64,000 nt of DNA from Pedobacter segetis (lineage in GTDB: Bacteria > Bacteroidota > Bacteroidia > Sphingobacteriales > Sphingobacteriaceae): NCBI RefSeq assembly GCF_016623585.1, contig NZ_JAEHFY010000016.1, positions 1 through 64,000 on the forward strand, written 5' to 3'. Both the position numbers and the translations under genes were made by a program. Numbering within the stretch: the stretch's first letter is position 1; every line of letters starts with the position of its first letter. Below are positions 55,945 through 64,000 of the stretch, piece after piece. Under the pieces are notes generated by a model. The model saw only the letters and a list, made by a program, of their open reading frames with translations. It was not told the DNA's origin and ran no database searches.

Positions 55945-56169
55945 ATGTCTAAAACAAAACTTACGGTAAACAGTAATGGATCGCTAAAAGTACATGGCGA
56001 TTTTGAAATAGTTGATAAAGATGGGAACGAATATAATTTACAGGGTAGAGATATAGTTTCTATCTGCAGGTGTGGATTATCCGCCAACAAACCATTTTGT
56101 GATGGTTCTCATAAAGGGAACTTTGATCATGAGGCCATAGCCTTTGATCTGCCCCCAAAAAAAGTTTAA
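55945..56169 (+). CDS. CDGSH iron-sulfur domain protein
   Basis: A 74-residue protein starting at ATG 55945 (MSKTKLTVNSNGSLKVHGDF). The CDGSH motif is complete: C-R-C-G-L-S, then KPFCDGSHK, giving the three Cys and one His ligands of a 2Fe-2S cluster as in mitoNEET. It has no leader, so it is cytoplasmic. Function is probably redox sensing or cluster transfer. The upstream TTG at 55906 would lie before the promoter and is not the start. It ends two bases before the convergent FUSC gene. Confidence 0.88.
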   Translation: MSKTKLTVNSNGSLKVHGDFEIVDKDGNEYNLQGRDIVSICRCGLSANKPFCDGSHKGNFDHEAIAFDLPPKKV

Positions 56170-56171
56170 GA

Positions 56172-58307
56172 TTATAGCTTTTCGCTTATTTTATTCAAAT
56201 CTGCGGAAAGCTTGTTTATTGATTGCAATTGTTCTGTAACTTCTTGATCGGCTTTATTTTCTGATAAATGGATGTGCAATTTGTTCTTGGTTGTTCCTTT
56301 CATTCGGTCATTTACCTTTTCAATGGCCTCTTCTAAATAAAACCTGCTTTTTCTTATCAATTTTAATTGTTCTGAGTTAATGGCAGATTTATTATCTAAA
56401 AACATGGCAGATAAATTAGCCAAATAAGAAGAGAGTATATGGTTTAAAACCACAAACTTATGGATTTCATTTACATGGTTTTGCCTGCTTTTAGGCTCTT
56501 TGATCATCCTTTGAAAAGCAGCGGCCAAGTTTGCCGTATTTACATAAACCTCTTTTCTTGCTAGTTTATATTCTGTTTCTGAAACCGGCATTAAAGATTG
56601 CCTTAAAATGATATGCTCAAAATAATTGAGGTTTGCTTTTAAGATATTCCCCAAATAAGATTTAAACTGTAAAGATTCCCATCCCGGTAAAAAGAAGTAA
56701 CTAAACAAAATTGCCAATAAAGAACCCAATAAAGTATCCAAGATTCTTTCGCTGGCTAAAATGGCAGTGTTATTTGTGGTGTTTATAAAATTGAACAATA
56801 TCAGAACAAAAGGAGTCATGGCGATAACAGATACAATGTACCTTACCCGTATAAAGCTGTAAGTAATAAGCATGGCTACTAATAAAATGATAAACTTTAA
56901 GGTTTGGCTAACAACAAACGTTAAAATTAAAGCACCTAAAATCCCACCAATAATTGTCCCTATTACCCTTTCAAAATTTCTTTGCTTAGTATTGCTAAAA
57001 CCCGGTTTTAAGATCACCAAGATGGTAAGTATGATCCAATAACTATGGTGCCCAAAAGAAAACAGTTTCCCGATCATAAAACCCAAAAGGCAAACCACCG
57101 CAAGCCTTAAAGAAAACCTAAAAACAGATGAATTTAGGTTTAGGTTATTCTTAAAAAGTTTCCAATCAAAACTTTGATGGTTCACAAAACGAGATAACTC
57201 GGCAGGGGTAGAGCTGCTCTTTAATTCTTGGGTCTCCTTGCCAAAATAATTCTGGATCGCCAACGTCCTTTTATAAATGTTCCTCAGGTTGATCAATATC
57301 TTTTTAAGTATCAAAACATTTTCGCCAGATTTCTCTAACAAATCGATTTTATATTTAAGATGATCTAAATCTTTGATGGTTACCGTTTTATTATTGGGCT
57401 TTTCTTGGTGAACTAAGCAAAAACCAATGTAATTCACTTCTTTAGAGAGTTTTAAGATCAACTCATTAAAATGAATTAAAACATCTTTGCCCTCATATTT
57501 TCTTCTGATCGTATCATAATCATTGTTGGTAGCCATGGTTTGCTCAAAAAGATCTACCATATCCACAAATATTTTTACCATTAACCTGCCAGCATTGGTA
57601 GAGTCGTTTAATAGCTTTCGTGTTTTAAATAAAGCCTCCCTTACATTATCTAAATGATTATTTACCTTAATTTGCTGGTTTACCAAATCCTTAAAATTAT
57701 CCTCAACAGAAATCTCTGGCGTATAAAACCTTGCCCTTAGTTTTAAATAATCAGCAATTTCGCTAATACATTCTCCCAAAGTTTGTTGGGCATACCTGTA
57801 AGGTCTTATTTTAGAAAAAGCAATGCTCAATAAAAAGTACCATCCCCCGCCCAATATTACGTAAATAGCGTGTTCAAATAGTTTTAAGCTGCTTTTACCG
57901 GGTATAATATTTAAAACCATAACCAGTAAGGCGGCAGTACCAACAGCCGCAGCCCGCTCGCCATAAATATTAAACATCGCAAAAACGAAACAGAAAGAAA
58001 ATATCTCTTGGCTCAATAAATAAACATTGGTATTTACCAAAGCTGTAACAAATGATGTTAAAGAAATAAACAAAATTGTAAAAAGCATCCCATTTTTTCT
58101 GTGTATCCAAGGGCCGGGGCTATCGGCAATGCTTACACATAATGCGCCTAATGAAATAGTGATGCCTATTTCTAACAGATTAAACTGAAAGAAAATAAGC
58201 GAGGGCAACATAACCCCGATCGTGATTTTTATCCCATCAGAAAAATATTGGGTATAAAGAAAATCCTTAAAATCTTTTAATGGCTTTATCATGATGTTGG
58301 GATACAA
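56172..58307 (-). CDS. FUSC-family inner-membrane protein (YccS/YhfK-like)
   Basis: A 711-residue membrane protein made of two FUSC-type helical bundles (residues about 25-180 and 385-530; SYWIILTILVILKPGFSNTK and RVIGTIIGGILGALIL belong to the second) separated by a soluble helical region. The length and layout match the YccS/YhfK group, related to the aromatic-acid exporter AaeB and to plant ALMT channels. Substrate unknown. It is convergent with the CDGSH gene and divergent from the helicase gene. Confidence 0.85.
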   Translation of the reverse strand: MYPNIMIKPLKDFKDFLYTQYFSDGIKITIGVMLPSLIFFQFNLLEIGITISLGALCVSIADSPGPWIHRKNGMLFTILFISLTSFVTALVNTNVYLLSQEIFSFCFVFAMFNIYGERAAAVGTAALLVMVLNIIPGKSSLKLFEHAIYVILGGGWYFLLSIAFSKIRPYRYAQQTLGECISEIADYLKLRARFYTPEISVEDNFKDLVNQQIKVNNHLDNVREALFKTRKLLNDSTNAGRLMVKIFVDMVDLFEQTMATNNDYDTIRRKYEGKDVLIHFNELILKLSKEVNYIGFCLVHQEKPNNKTVTIKDLDHLKYKIDLLEKSGENVLILKKILINLRNIYKRTLAIQNYFGKETQELKSSSTPAELSRFVNHQSFDWKLFKNNLNLNSSVFRFSLRLAVVCLLGFMIGKLFSFGHHSYWIILTILVILKPGFSNTKQRNFERVIGTIIGGILGALILTFVVSQTLKFIILLVAMLITYSFIRVRYIVSVIAMTPFVLILFNFINTTNNTAILASERILDTLLGSLLAILFSYFFLPGWESLQFKSYLGNILKANLNYFEHIILRQSLMPVSETEYKLARKEVYVNTANLAAAFQRMIKEPKSRQNHVNEIHKFVVLNHILSSYLANLSAMFLDNKSAINSEQLKLIRKSRFYLEEAIEKVNDRMKGTTKNKLHIHLSENKADQEVTEQLQSINKLSADLNKISEKL

Positions 58308-58372
58308 AAGTAAAGTTTAGAAATTTGTTTTCATTAAAACCTTACCTTTATGCTTTATTAAAAATCATTATT

Positions 58373-59500
58373 TTGGATACATTTCAAGAATTAGGCATCT
58401 CTGAGCAATTTATACAGGCATTAGAAGAGAACAATATTTTAACACCAACAGAAATACAGAAAAAGGCCATCCCGTTTTTACTAAAGAACGGAACAGATTT
58501 TATTGGCCAAGCGCAAACAGGTACTGGTAAAACGGCATCTTATGGTTTACCTATTTTACATCGCGTAGATCCAGAGATTAAGCAGATACAAGCTTTGGTG
58601 GTTTGCCCTACCAGAGAATTAGCACAACAGATTGCTAAACAACTGTTCAAATTCACAAAATACGCCAATTTTAAGGTCTTTACAGAAGCCGTTTACGGCG
58701 GAGAAAAAATAGACCTACAAATTGGGCGATTAAAAAGACCGACACATATCGTAGTTTCTACGCCAGGCAGATTGATCGATCTTTTAGAAAGAAACATCAT
58801 CAACCTAGAAAAAGTTGCAACGGTAGTTTTGGATGAGGCCGATGAGATGTTGAGCATGGGCTTTAAACCCGATATTGATAAGATCTTAAACTACACCAAT
58901 AAGAAAGCGAACACTTGGCTTTTTTCTGCAACCATCCCTCAAACCTTAAAGCAAATTATTGATGATTTTATGGCAGATGATGCCTTTAGGATCGAAGTGG
59001 AAAAGAAAGATATCATCAATCAATCTATAACCCATCAATATATAATTGCAGATATAAAAGATAAAGTAAACGTTTTAGGTCAGTTTTTAAAATTGAAGCA
59101 AAACGATAGGGGCATTATTTTTTGTAGAACTAAAGCATCAGCGCAAACATTAGAGAAACAGTTGGTTGCCAAAAACATTTCGGCGCAAGCTATACATGGC
59201 GATTTAGGACAAAGAGACCGTGAAAAAGTGATGCGTTTATTCAAAAGCAATAGACTGCAAATTCTAATAGCAACCGATATTTCTGCCAGAGGTATTGATG
59301 TAGATAGCTTATCTTATGTGCTTCATTATCAATTGCCAGATCAAATAGAATATTATACTCACCGGAGCGGAAGAACTGCCAGAGCTGGCAAAAAAGGTTA
59401 TTCCATCGCTTTTGTGGCACCATCTGAATTAGATAGAATAACAGAGCTAGAAAAAGAGCTACACGTAAACTTTGAAAAAATTGATAGCTTAAAAGGGTAG
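58373..59500 (+). CDS. DEAD-box RNA helicase
   Basis: A compact ATP-dependent RNA helicase of about 375 residues. It has the Q-motif (LTPTEIQKKAIPFLL), motif I (AQTGTGKT), Ia (PTRELA), Ib (TPGR), II (DEAD), III (SAT), IV (IIFCRTK), V (ATDISARGIDVD) and VI (HRSGRTAR). There is no C-terminal extension. I start at TTG 58373 (DTFQELGISEQF follows), the usual beginning of the family. A TTG at 58325 would add a hydrophobic tail without a counterpart. Likely role: RNA remodelling or ribosome assembly, useful in the cold next to the cold-shock-domain gene. Confidence 0.88.
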   Translation: MDTFQELGISEQFIQALEENNILTPTEIQKKAIPFLLKNGTDFIGQAQTGTGKTASYGLPILHRVDPEIKQIQALVVCPTRELAQQIAKQLFKFTKYANFKVFTEAVYGGEKIDLQIGRLKRPTHIVVSTPGRLIDLLERNIINLEKVATVVLDEADEMLSMGFKPDIDKILNYTNKKANTWLFSATIPQTLKQIIDDFMADDAFRIEVEKKDIINQSITHQYIIADIKDKVNVLGQFLKLKQNDRGIIFCRTKASAQTLEKQLVAKNISAQAIHGDLGQRDREKVMRLFKSNRLQILIATDISARGIDVDSLSYVLHYQLPDQIEYYTHRSGRTARAGKKGYSIAFVAPSELDRITELEKELHVNFEKIDSLKG

Positions 59501-59877
59501 GGCAAACTGATATTTTAGCTGCTTACCTGGCTGGTACAGTCTGGTTAAAGCTTTGCTTAATTGTCTTTGGTGTCATTACGCTAAGAAAAATAAGGCTTAA
59601 CGCCGATAAATGATACTATTTAATAAGGCAAACATAAATATTAGGCCGATATTTATTATATTTGCTCAAATACTTTCATATCAGATTTCCTTAAAGCGGC
59701 GTTTAACCAAGCAAATAATTGCATATCCCTTAAATTTTCATCCATCGCTAGTATTAAAGGTTTATCTTACTTAAAAGATGTTTTCATCCTTTAAACCAAA
59801 CAGTTAATGGATTTTATAAGTAAAGCTAAAAATGAAAGTATTTGATAAAAAAGGTAATTAACAATTAAATATAACGA
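59501..59877. other. Long leader region of the cold-shock-domain gene
   Basis: No gene is visible in these 377 bases. A TATATTTG box at 59657-59664 is a good -7 element and would give a leader of about 200 bases before the ATG at 59878. Inside the leader TTAAAAGATG (59771-59780) and CATCCTTTAA (59785-59794) form a hairpin with one mismatch around TTTT. Long structured leaders are typical of cold-shock genes. Confidence 0.45.
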
Positions 59878-60327
59878 ATGGGCAGATCACAGGAAACCTT
59901 TAGTAAAAAGGAGAATGAAAAAAAACGATTAAAGAAAAGACAGGAAAAGCAACAGAAAAAAGAAGAACGCAAAGAAAATTCTACCGATGGAAGCTTAGAA
60001 AGCATGATGGCTTATGTAGATGAATACGGGAACATTACAACTACGCCACCAGATCCAACTCGAAAGAAAAAAGAGATAGATGCAAGTTCAATAGAAATTG
60101 GAGTTTCTAAACAAGAAGAAGAAGATCTAACATTACCTAAAAAAGGTAAAGTCGATTTTTTTAACGATGCCAAAGGTTTTGGTTTTATAAAAGAAATTGG
60201 TACGCAAGAAAAATATTTTGTACACGTAAACGGATTGATCGATGATATACGTGAAGGCGATAGCGTAACTTTTGAATTAGAAAAAGGAATGAAAGGTTTA
60301 AATGCGGTAAAAGTTAAACGAGTTTAA
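59878..60327 (+). CDS. Cold-shock-domain protein with basic N-terminal extension
   Basis: A 149-residue nucleic-acid-binding protein. Residues 1-35 are strongly charged (KKENEKKRLKKRQEKQQKKE), residues 40-80 a linker, and residues 85-149 a cold-shock domain with both RNA-binding patches: KVDFFNDAKGFGFI (RNP1) and KYFVHVNGL (RNP2). This extended form is common in Bacteroidota. It should act as an RNA chaperone. It is followed by a strong terminator at 60371. Confidence 0.88.
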   Translation: MGRSQETFSKKENEKKRLKKRQEKQQKKEERKENSTDGSLESMMAYVDEYGNITTTPPDPTRKKKEIDASSIEIGVSKQEEEDLTLPKKGKVDFFNDAKGFGFIKEIGTQEKYFVHVNGLIDDIREGDSVTFELEKGMKGLNAVKVKRV

Positions 60328-60370
60328 ATATTTGTTTTACAACAAATTATCTTACCTTACATAAATTAAA

Positions 60371-60400
60371 ATATCAAGCCTTAGGGCTTGATATTTTTTT
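60371..60400 (+). terminator. Intrinsic terminator after the cold-shock-domain gene
   Basis: ATATCAAGCC (60371-60380), loop TTAG, GGCTTGATAT (60385-60394), then six T. The stem is perfect. It lies between convergent genes and its A-rich left flank may let it work in both directions. Confidence 0.85.
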
Positions 60401-60475
60401 ACCTTATATTTGTCCTATAATCTATATTATGTTAAGTAGAATAAATAACAAACAGCGTATAAAGACCATAGTTAA

Positions 60476-61669
60476 CTAAATCCCTCTTCTCTTCATCTCT
60501 GAAGAGATCAATTTTAGTTCCCTTCCCATTTGTCCGGCGATGGCTGTATTCTCTTCTGCTCTTCTAAACAAATATGGCAAAACAGCTTTAACAGGGCCAT
60601 AAGGAACATACTTTGCAACATTATAATTCGCATCAGCTAAATTAAAGCTCAAATTATCGCTCATGCCTAATAATTGCGAGAAATATACAGCTGGATAATC
60701 ATTTTCGATTCCCTTAAACTCCATCTTTTCTATCAACACTTCGCAGCTGTGCTGGTTATGTGTTCCCAAAACAAAATTTACGTCATTCAAATTATCCAAA
60801 CAAAAAGATAAAGCCAAATTGTAATCCCTATCAGTTGCTGCTTTATCGGTTTGTATCGGCGAGGCATAACCCATTTCTAAAGCCCTTTTTCTCTCTTTTT
60901 CCATATACGCACCACGTACCAACTTAGCTCCTAAAACAAAACCCTCTGCTTGTGCAATGGTTAAATCGGTAATTAAACACGATAGCTTATCATGCCTGTA
61001 CAATTGATAGGTATTATAAATAATGGCTTTCTCTTTATTATATATCCGCATTAAATCTAAAGCCAAACTATCGATTGCGTCTTGTATCCAACTTTCTTCG
61101 GCATCGATCATAATGGGTTTCTGAAAACTATGGGCTGTTTTGGCGATATTTTCTAGTCTTAACATCGCTTTTTGCCATTCAAAAGATTCTAGCTTCGTCA
61201 ATTCCTTTTTATCGTTAATTTTCTCTAAAAGCTGGTACCTGGCGATCCCCGTAATTTTAAACACACAGAACGGGATAGCTTGTGGCATCTCTACCGCTTT
61301 TTTAATGGTATTAATTACTTCGGTAGCCGTTTTTTCAAAAATCTTTTCTTCCTCCTCCCCTTCAACAGAGTAATCTAAAATTGTACCTACTCCTGCTTTA
61401 GCTAATTTATTAATGGTTGCTGTACATTCTTCAATAGTTTCGCCGCCACAAAATTGTTTGAAAATGGTTCTTTTGATGATTTTTGAAATAGGTAGTTTGA
61501 TCGCCATGGCAATTTTTGTGATAAACGGACCTACATTTACCAATATATTATTGCTGATGGCCTTAAACAACCAGTAAGATTTTTTCAATTCCTTATCACT
61601 TTGGTGCTTAAAAGCAATTTCGGTATCATCAAAAGATAAACTTTGTGGTTCAATTGGATTAGTGTTCAT
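60476..61669 (-). CDS. Proline dehydrogenase
   Basis: A 397-residue FAD enzyme oxidising proline to pyrroline-5-carboxylate. It shows the PutA-type barrel: GVGTILDYSVEGEE, KPIMIDAEESWIQDAID, YQLYRHDKL, GAKLVRGAYMEKER, VLGTHNQHS and, at the end, VAKYVPYGPVKAVLPYLFRR-type text with paired Arg (RRAEENTA). Length is normal for the Bacteroidota monofunctional form. It is a single gene, convergent with the cold-shock-domain gene and divergent from the S4/aroB pair. Confidence 0.92.
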   Translation of the reverse strand: MNTNPIEPQSLSFDDTEIAFKHQSDKELKKSYWLFKAISNNILVNVGPFITKIAMAIKLPISKIIKRTIFKQFCGGETIEECTATINKLAKAGVGTILDYSVEGEEEEKIFEKTATEVINTIKKAVEMPQAIPFCVFKITGIARYQLLEKINDKKELTKLESFEWQKAMLRLENIAKTAHSFQKPIMIDAEESWIQDAIDSLALDLMRIYNKEKAIIYNTYQLYRHDKLSCLITDLTIAQAEGFVLGAKLVRGAYMEKERKRALEMGYASPIQTDKAATDRDYNLALSFCLDNLNDVNFVLGTHNQHSCEVLIEKMEFKGIENDYPAVYFSQLLGMSDNLSFNLADANYNVAKYVPYGPVKAVLPYLFRRAEENTAIAGQMGRELKLISSEMKRRGI

Positions 61670-61754
61670 TTTAAAAAGGATATAAGAAGCAAAATTATAA
61701 AATGATTAAATATTATTGATATACAACAAGGGCTATTTTTGTAAGTTTGCCGTT

Positions 61755-61961
61755 ATGTTAGAATTTACGTTAAAAGGAGAATATATACAGTTGGTACAAC
61801 TCTTAAAAATAACAGACCTGGTATCTTCTGGCGGAGAGGCACAAATGGTTATAACCGATGGTTTAGTGAGTTATAACGGAGAAATAGATTATCGAAAACG
61901 CCTAAAAGTGAAAAAGGGAGACGTGGTTAAATTTAACGGGAATACAATAAATATAATATGA
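61755..61961 (+). CDS. S4-domain RNA-binding protein (YaaA/RlbA-like)
   Basis: A 68-residue protein consisting of one S4 RNA-binding domain (FTLKGEYIQLVQLLKITDLV, SGGEAQMVITDGLVSYNGEI, RLKVKKGDVVKFNG). I start at ATG 61755 because the domain begins there; ATG 61716 would add a tail without homology. Its stop overlaps the aroB start (ATGA), so translation of the two is coupled. Confidence 0.85.
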   Translation: MLEFTLKGEYIQLVQLLKITDLVSSGGEAQMVITDGLVSYNGEIDYRKRLKVKKGDVVKFNGNTINII

Positions 61962-63019
61962 AACCAATAAAAAATGATAGCTATCAGGTATTTTTTGATG
62001 ATAGTTTAAATACTTTAACGGCAGCACTCGCCAAAAAAAGATATTCTAAAATTTTTATCTTGGTTGATGAGCAAACAAGCGAACATTGTTTACCTGTTTT
62101 ACAAGAAAAGCTACCTGCTTTAACAGATTTTGATATCATTGAGGTGCCTAACGGCGAGGAAAATAAAAACATAGATTTCTGTATCGGTATTTGGAGAATG
62201 CTGTTAGATTTCGGGGCAGACAGGAATGCTTTATTGATCAATTTAGGTGGGGGTGTTGTGACCGATATGGGAGGATTTGCCGCCTCTACATTTAAACGCG
62301 GCATCGATTTTTTAAACATACCCACTACCCTACTTTCACAGGTTGATGCTTCTGTTGGGGGCAAAACAGGTATTGATATGGATAACGTGAAAAACATCAT
62401 CGGTACTTTTTCACAGCCACAAGCGGTAATTATCTGTACAGATTTCTTAAAAACCTTATCTTTTAGAGAACTCACATCAGGCTTTGCCGAAGTTATAAAA
62501 CATGGTATCATCGCCGATGCAGCTTTTTTTGATGATTTAGTGCTTTTAAACGATGCTAAAGATATTACAGCAGAACAAATCTATCGTTCTGTAGAGATAA
62601 AGAATAGAGTTGTTTTAGCAGATCCCTTTGAAAAAAACATACGCAAGACCTTAAACTATGGCCATACCATAGGCCATGCCATAGAATCTTGGTCTTTGGT
62701 TAACGAGAAAAACCCCCTTTTACATGGCGAGGCGATCGCCATCGGAATGATCTGCGAAGCTTATCTCGCCAAAGAAATTAATGGATTATCTGAAGAAGGC
62801 CTAGAGAAAATAACTACTGCTTTTGTTAGGTTTTTTGGCAGGTACAAAATAAGGGAAGGCATAAACAATGCTTTAATAGACATCATGAAGCAAGATAAAA
62901 AGAACCTCGATGGTAAAATAAGTTTCTCATTACCTAACAAGATTGGCTCTTGTAGTTTTGATAGCTTTGTTGAAGAAGGGTTGATTTTAGAAAGTTTAAG
63001 ATATTACCAGTCTGTTTAG
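61958..63019 (+). CDS. aroB: 3-dehydroquinate synthase
   Basis: A 353-residue NAD- and metal-dependent enzyme of the shikimate pathway that converts DAHP to 3-dehydroquinate. Family landmarks are all present: the NAD loop NLGGGVVTDMGGFAASTFKRG, NIPTTLLSQVDASVGGKTGI, the metal ligands in ELTSGFAEVIKHGI, TLNYGHTIGHAIE and LLHGEAIAIGM, and KQDKKN. Start ATG 61958 overlaps the S4 gene stop. It ends tail-to-tail with the PIN remnant, the two stops sharing bases. Confidence 0.96.
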   Translation: MKPIKNDSYQVFFDDSLNTLTAALAKKRYSKIFILVDEQTSEHCLPVLQEKLPALTDFDIIEVPNGEENKNIDFCIGIWRMLLDFGADRNALLINLGGGVVTDMGGFAASTFKRGIDFLNIPTTLLSQVDASVGGKTGIDMDNVKNIIGTFSQPQAVIICTDFLKTLSFRELTSGFAEVIKHGIIADAAFFDDLVLLNDAKDITAEQIYRSVEIKNRVVLADPFEKNIRKTLNYGHTIGHAIESWSLVNEKNPLLHGEAIAIGMICEAYLAKEINGLSEEGLEKITTAFVRFFGRYKIREGINNALIDIMKQDKKNLDGKISFSLPNKIGSCSFDSFVEEGLILESLRYYQSV

Positions 63020-63207
63020 ATTAGCGTTGACGAAAACTCACCTGCACTCATTATAGGCACCAGAGATTTTTTGAAATCTTTAGAATTTCTTGTAATGATT
63101 ATTTCACAGTTGGATTGTATTGCGCTAAAATATTGCAAAGCATCTTCAAAATCGTTAAAAGACGAGTATAAAATTATATATTTAAACGTATTATCCAAAT
63201 TTGTCAA
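63016..63207 (-). pseudogene. C-terminal remnant of a PIN-domain toxin
   Basis: About 60 codons on the minus strand read SSFNDFEDALQYFSA and EIIITRNSKDFKKS, followed by VPIMSAGEFSS. This is the C-terminal half of a VapC-like PIN domain with the conserved D-x-x-D and TRN-x-x-DF blocks. The N-terminal half with the first catalytic Asp (normally DTNIILD) and any antitoxin gene are missing upstream. The stop TAA (63016-63018) lies within the last bases of aroB. A dead fragment. Confidence 0.6.
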
Positions 63208-63301
63208 CCAAAATCAATATTCTAAAATAACCGATCGCACAAACATCTTAAATTAATAATTTAGCAACGTTAAATAAACATTTATTTAATCATACCCTAA
63301 A

Positions 63302-64000
63302 ATGCTGTTTGAAAATTCGAGGAGTTTATCTGTAGTTATTTTGTTCTCAATGGTCATCATTTTATCCATTGTAGAAATGTATTACAGCTACTCAAAAGAT
63401 TTAAAATTATATCAAAAAAAAGATACCCTTACCAATATTTATTTAATGGTTGCGGCTTTTTTAGTGAATTTGGCCACCCAAGGGGCTTCTTTGTTTGTTT
63501 TAGATTTTTTTTATCGATTCCGTTTTTTTGAGATAGAAAACATCGTTTTATATTATCTGCTATTATTTGTAGCCCAAGACTTTTTATACTGGGCGTTGCA
63601 TGCTTTAGGCCATTTTAGCAGGTTTTTTTGGGCAATTCACGTAACGCACCATTCATCAAATCATTTTAACATAACCACGGGTTTTAGATCAACTGTTTTT
63701 GAGCCTCTTTATAGGATGATTTTTTATATCCCGCTCCCGCTGATGGGTTTCCAAGTTGTAGATGTGCTTTTTATATATCTTTTAACCCAGATGTACGGTA
63801 ACATCATCCATACACAAACGGTTATTAAATTCCCTAATTGGTTCGAGTACTTGTTTGTTACCCCTTCCCACCATCGTGTGCACCATGCTTCTAACATCAA
63901 ATATCTAGATAAAAACATGGGCATGGTATTAATTATCTGGGATAGATGGTTTGGTACCTTTCAAAAAGAAATGCCAGAAGAAAAGGTGATCTTCGGGATA
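63302..64000 (+). CDS. Sterol desaturase/fatty acid hydroxylase family protein, cut by window edge
   Basis: ATG at 63302 opens a frame of 233 codons that runs to the last base of the window. It is a polytopic membrane di-iron protein: helices at residues 10-27 and 45-70, then the His boxes HALGH, HVTHHSSN and the later SHHRVHHASN. These match the sterol desaturase/fatty acid hydroxylase family (C-4 sterol oxidase, carotenoid and alkylglycerol hydroxylases). Substrate cannot be told. The text IWDRWFGTFQKE at the edge is the usual position about 50-150 residues before the end. Confidence 0.88.
   Translation, partial: MLFENSRSLSVVILFSMVIILSIVEMYYSYSKDLKLYQKKDTLTNIYLMVAAFLVNLATQGASLFVLDFFYRFRFFEIENIVLYYLLLFVAQDFLYWALHALGHFSRFFWAIHVTHHSSNHFNITTGFRSTVFEPLYRMIFYIPLPLMGFQVVDVLFIYLLTQMYGNIIHTQTVIKFPNWFEYLFVTPSHHRVHHASNIKYLDKNMGMVLIIWDRWFGTFQKEMPEEKVIFGI

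Noticed and set aside
63071-63256. 61-codon plus-strand frame over the PIN remnant
   Set aside because: It is the antisense of the PIN remnant, whose minus-strand translation has clear family motifs.

Overview
The window looks like chromosomal DNA of a Bacteroidota bacterium of the Sphingobacteriaceae type, probably Pedobacter or a close relative. The evidence is AT-rich sequence, SusC/SusD pairs, an ECF sigma/FecR pair, type IX secretion (T9SS) sorting domains, a PorP/SprF protein, many Cys lipoproteins of the SCKK type, and promoter boxes of the Bacteroidota TAnnTTTG form. I see no tRNA, rRNA or CRISPR array.

Bases 1-7050 are a decaying accessory island. It starts at the tip of an IS21-like element (7-77). 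Next comes a minus-strand pair of genes, a TPR protein with a HEPN-like C-terminus and a RES-domain protein. Both are open over their whole length except for three in-frame TAA codons. Then come a lipoprotein remnant, a 54-residue ORF, an intact AbiEii-type toxin/antitoxin pair, and the broken 3' part of a serine recombinase.

Bases 7052-39266 form one large glycan-utilisation locus. A cytoplasmic operon encodes a NagB/PIG-L fusion, a phosphohexosamine mutase and a NahK-like sugar kinase. It is followed by a LacI-type regulator, ECF sigma, FecR, SusC, SusD, two DUF4874/DUF4832 proteins, two related surface glycan-binding candidates, a beta-helix lipoprotein, an HGSNAT/NagX-type membrane acetyltransferase, a T9SS alpha/beta hydrolase, a GH36-like enzyme, a GH109 alpha-N-acetylgalactosaminidase, a GH114 endo-alpha-1,4-polygalactosaminidase, a CBM9-like protein and a sugar MFS transporter. 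Five copies of a 14-bp palindrome, consensus TGTGTNCGAACACA, lie before four of the transcription units, so one regulator probably controls the whole set. The enzyme set points to an alpha-linked galactosamine/N-acetylgalactosamine polymer such as fungal galactosaminogalactan or bacterial Pel. The membrane acetyltransferase would re-N-acetylate free GalN ends so that GH109 can remove them, the logic of lysosomal heparan sulfate breakdown. I regard this as the most interesting system in the window.

Bases 39395-49857 (minus strand) are an exopolysaccharide cluster: a half-length TolC-like protein, a Wzz/Wzc-like protein with degenerate kinase features, a GT2, an unusually small 43-residue membrane protein, an O-antigen-ligase/polymerase-like protein, two GT4-like transferases, and an MBOAT/SGNH acylation pair. 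Bases 50268-55854 hold a T9SS-exported lectin-like adhesin, a PorP/SprF protein and an OmpA/PD40 protein.

Bases 55945 to the end are mostly housekeeping: a CDGSH protein, a FUSC transporter, a DEAD-box helicase, a cold-shock-domain protein, proline dehydrogenase, an S4 protein coupled to aroB, a PIN-domain remnant, and a sterol desaturase-family gene cut by the window edge.
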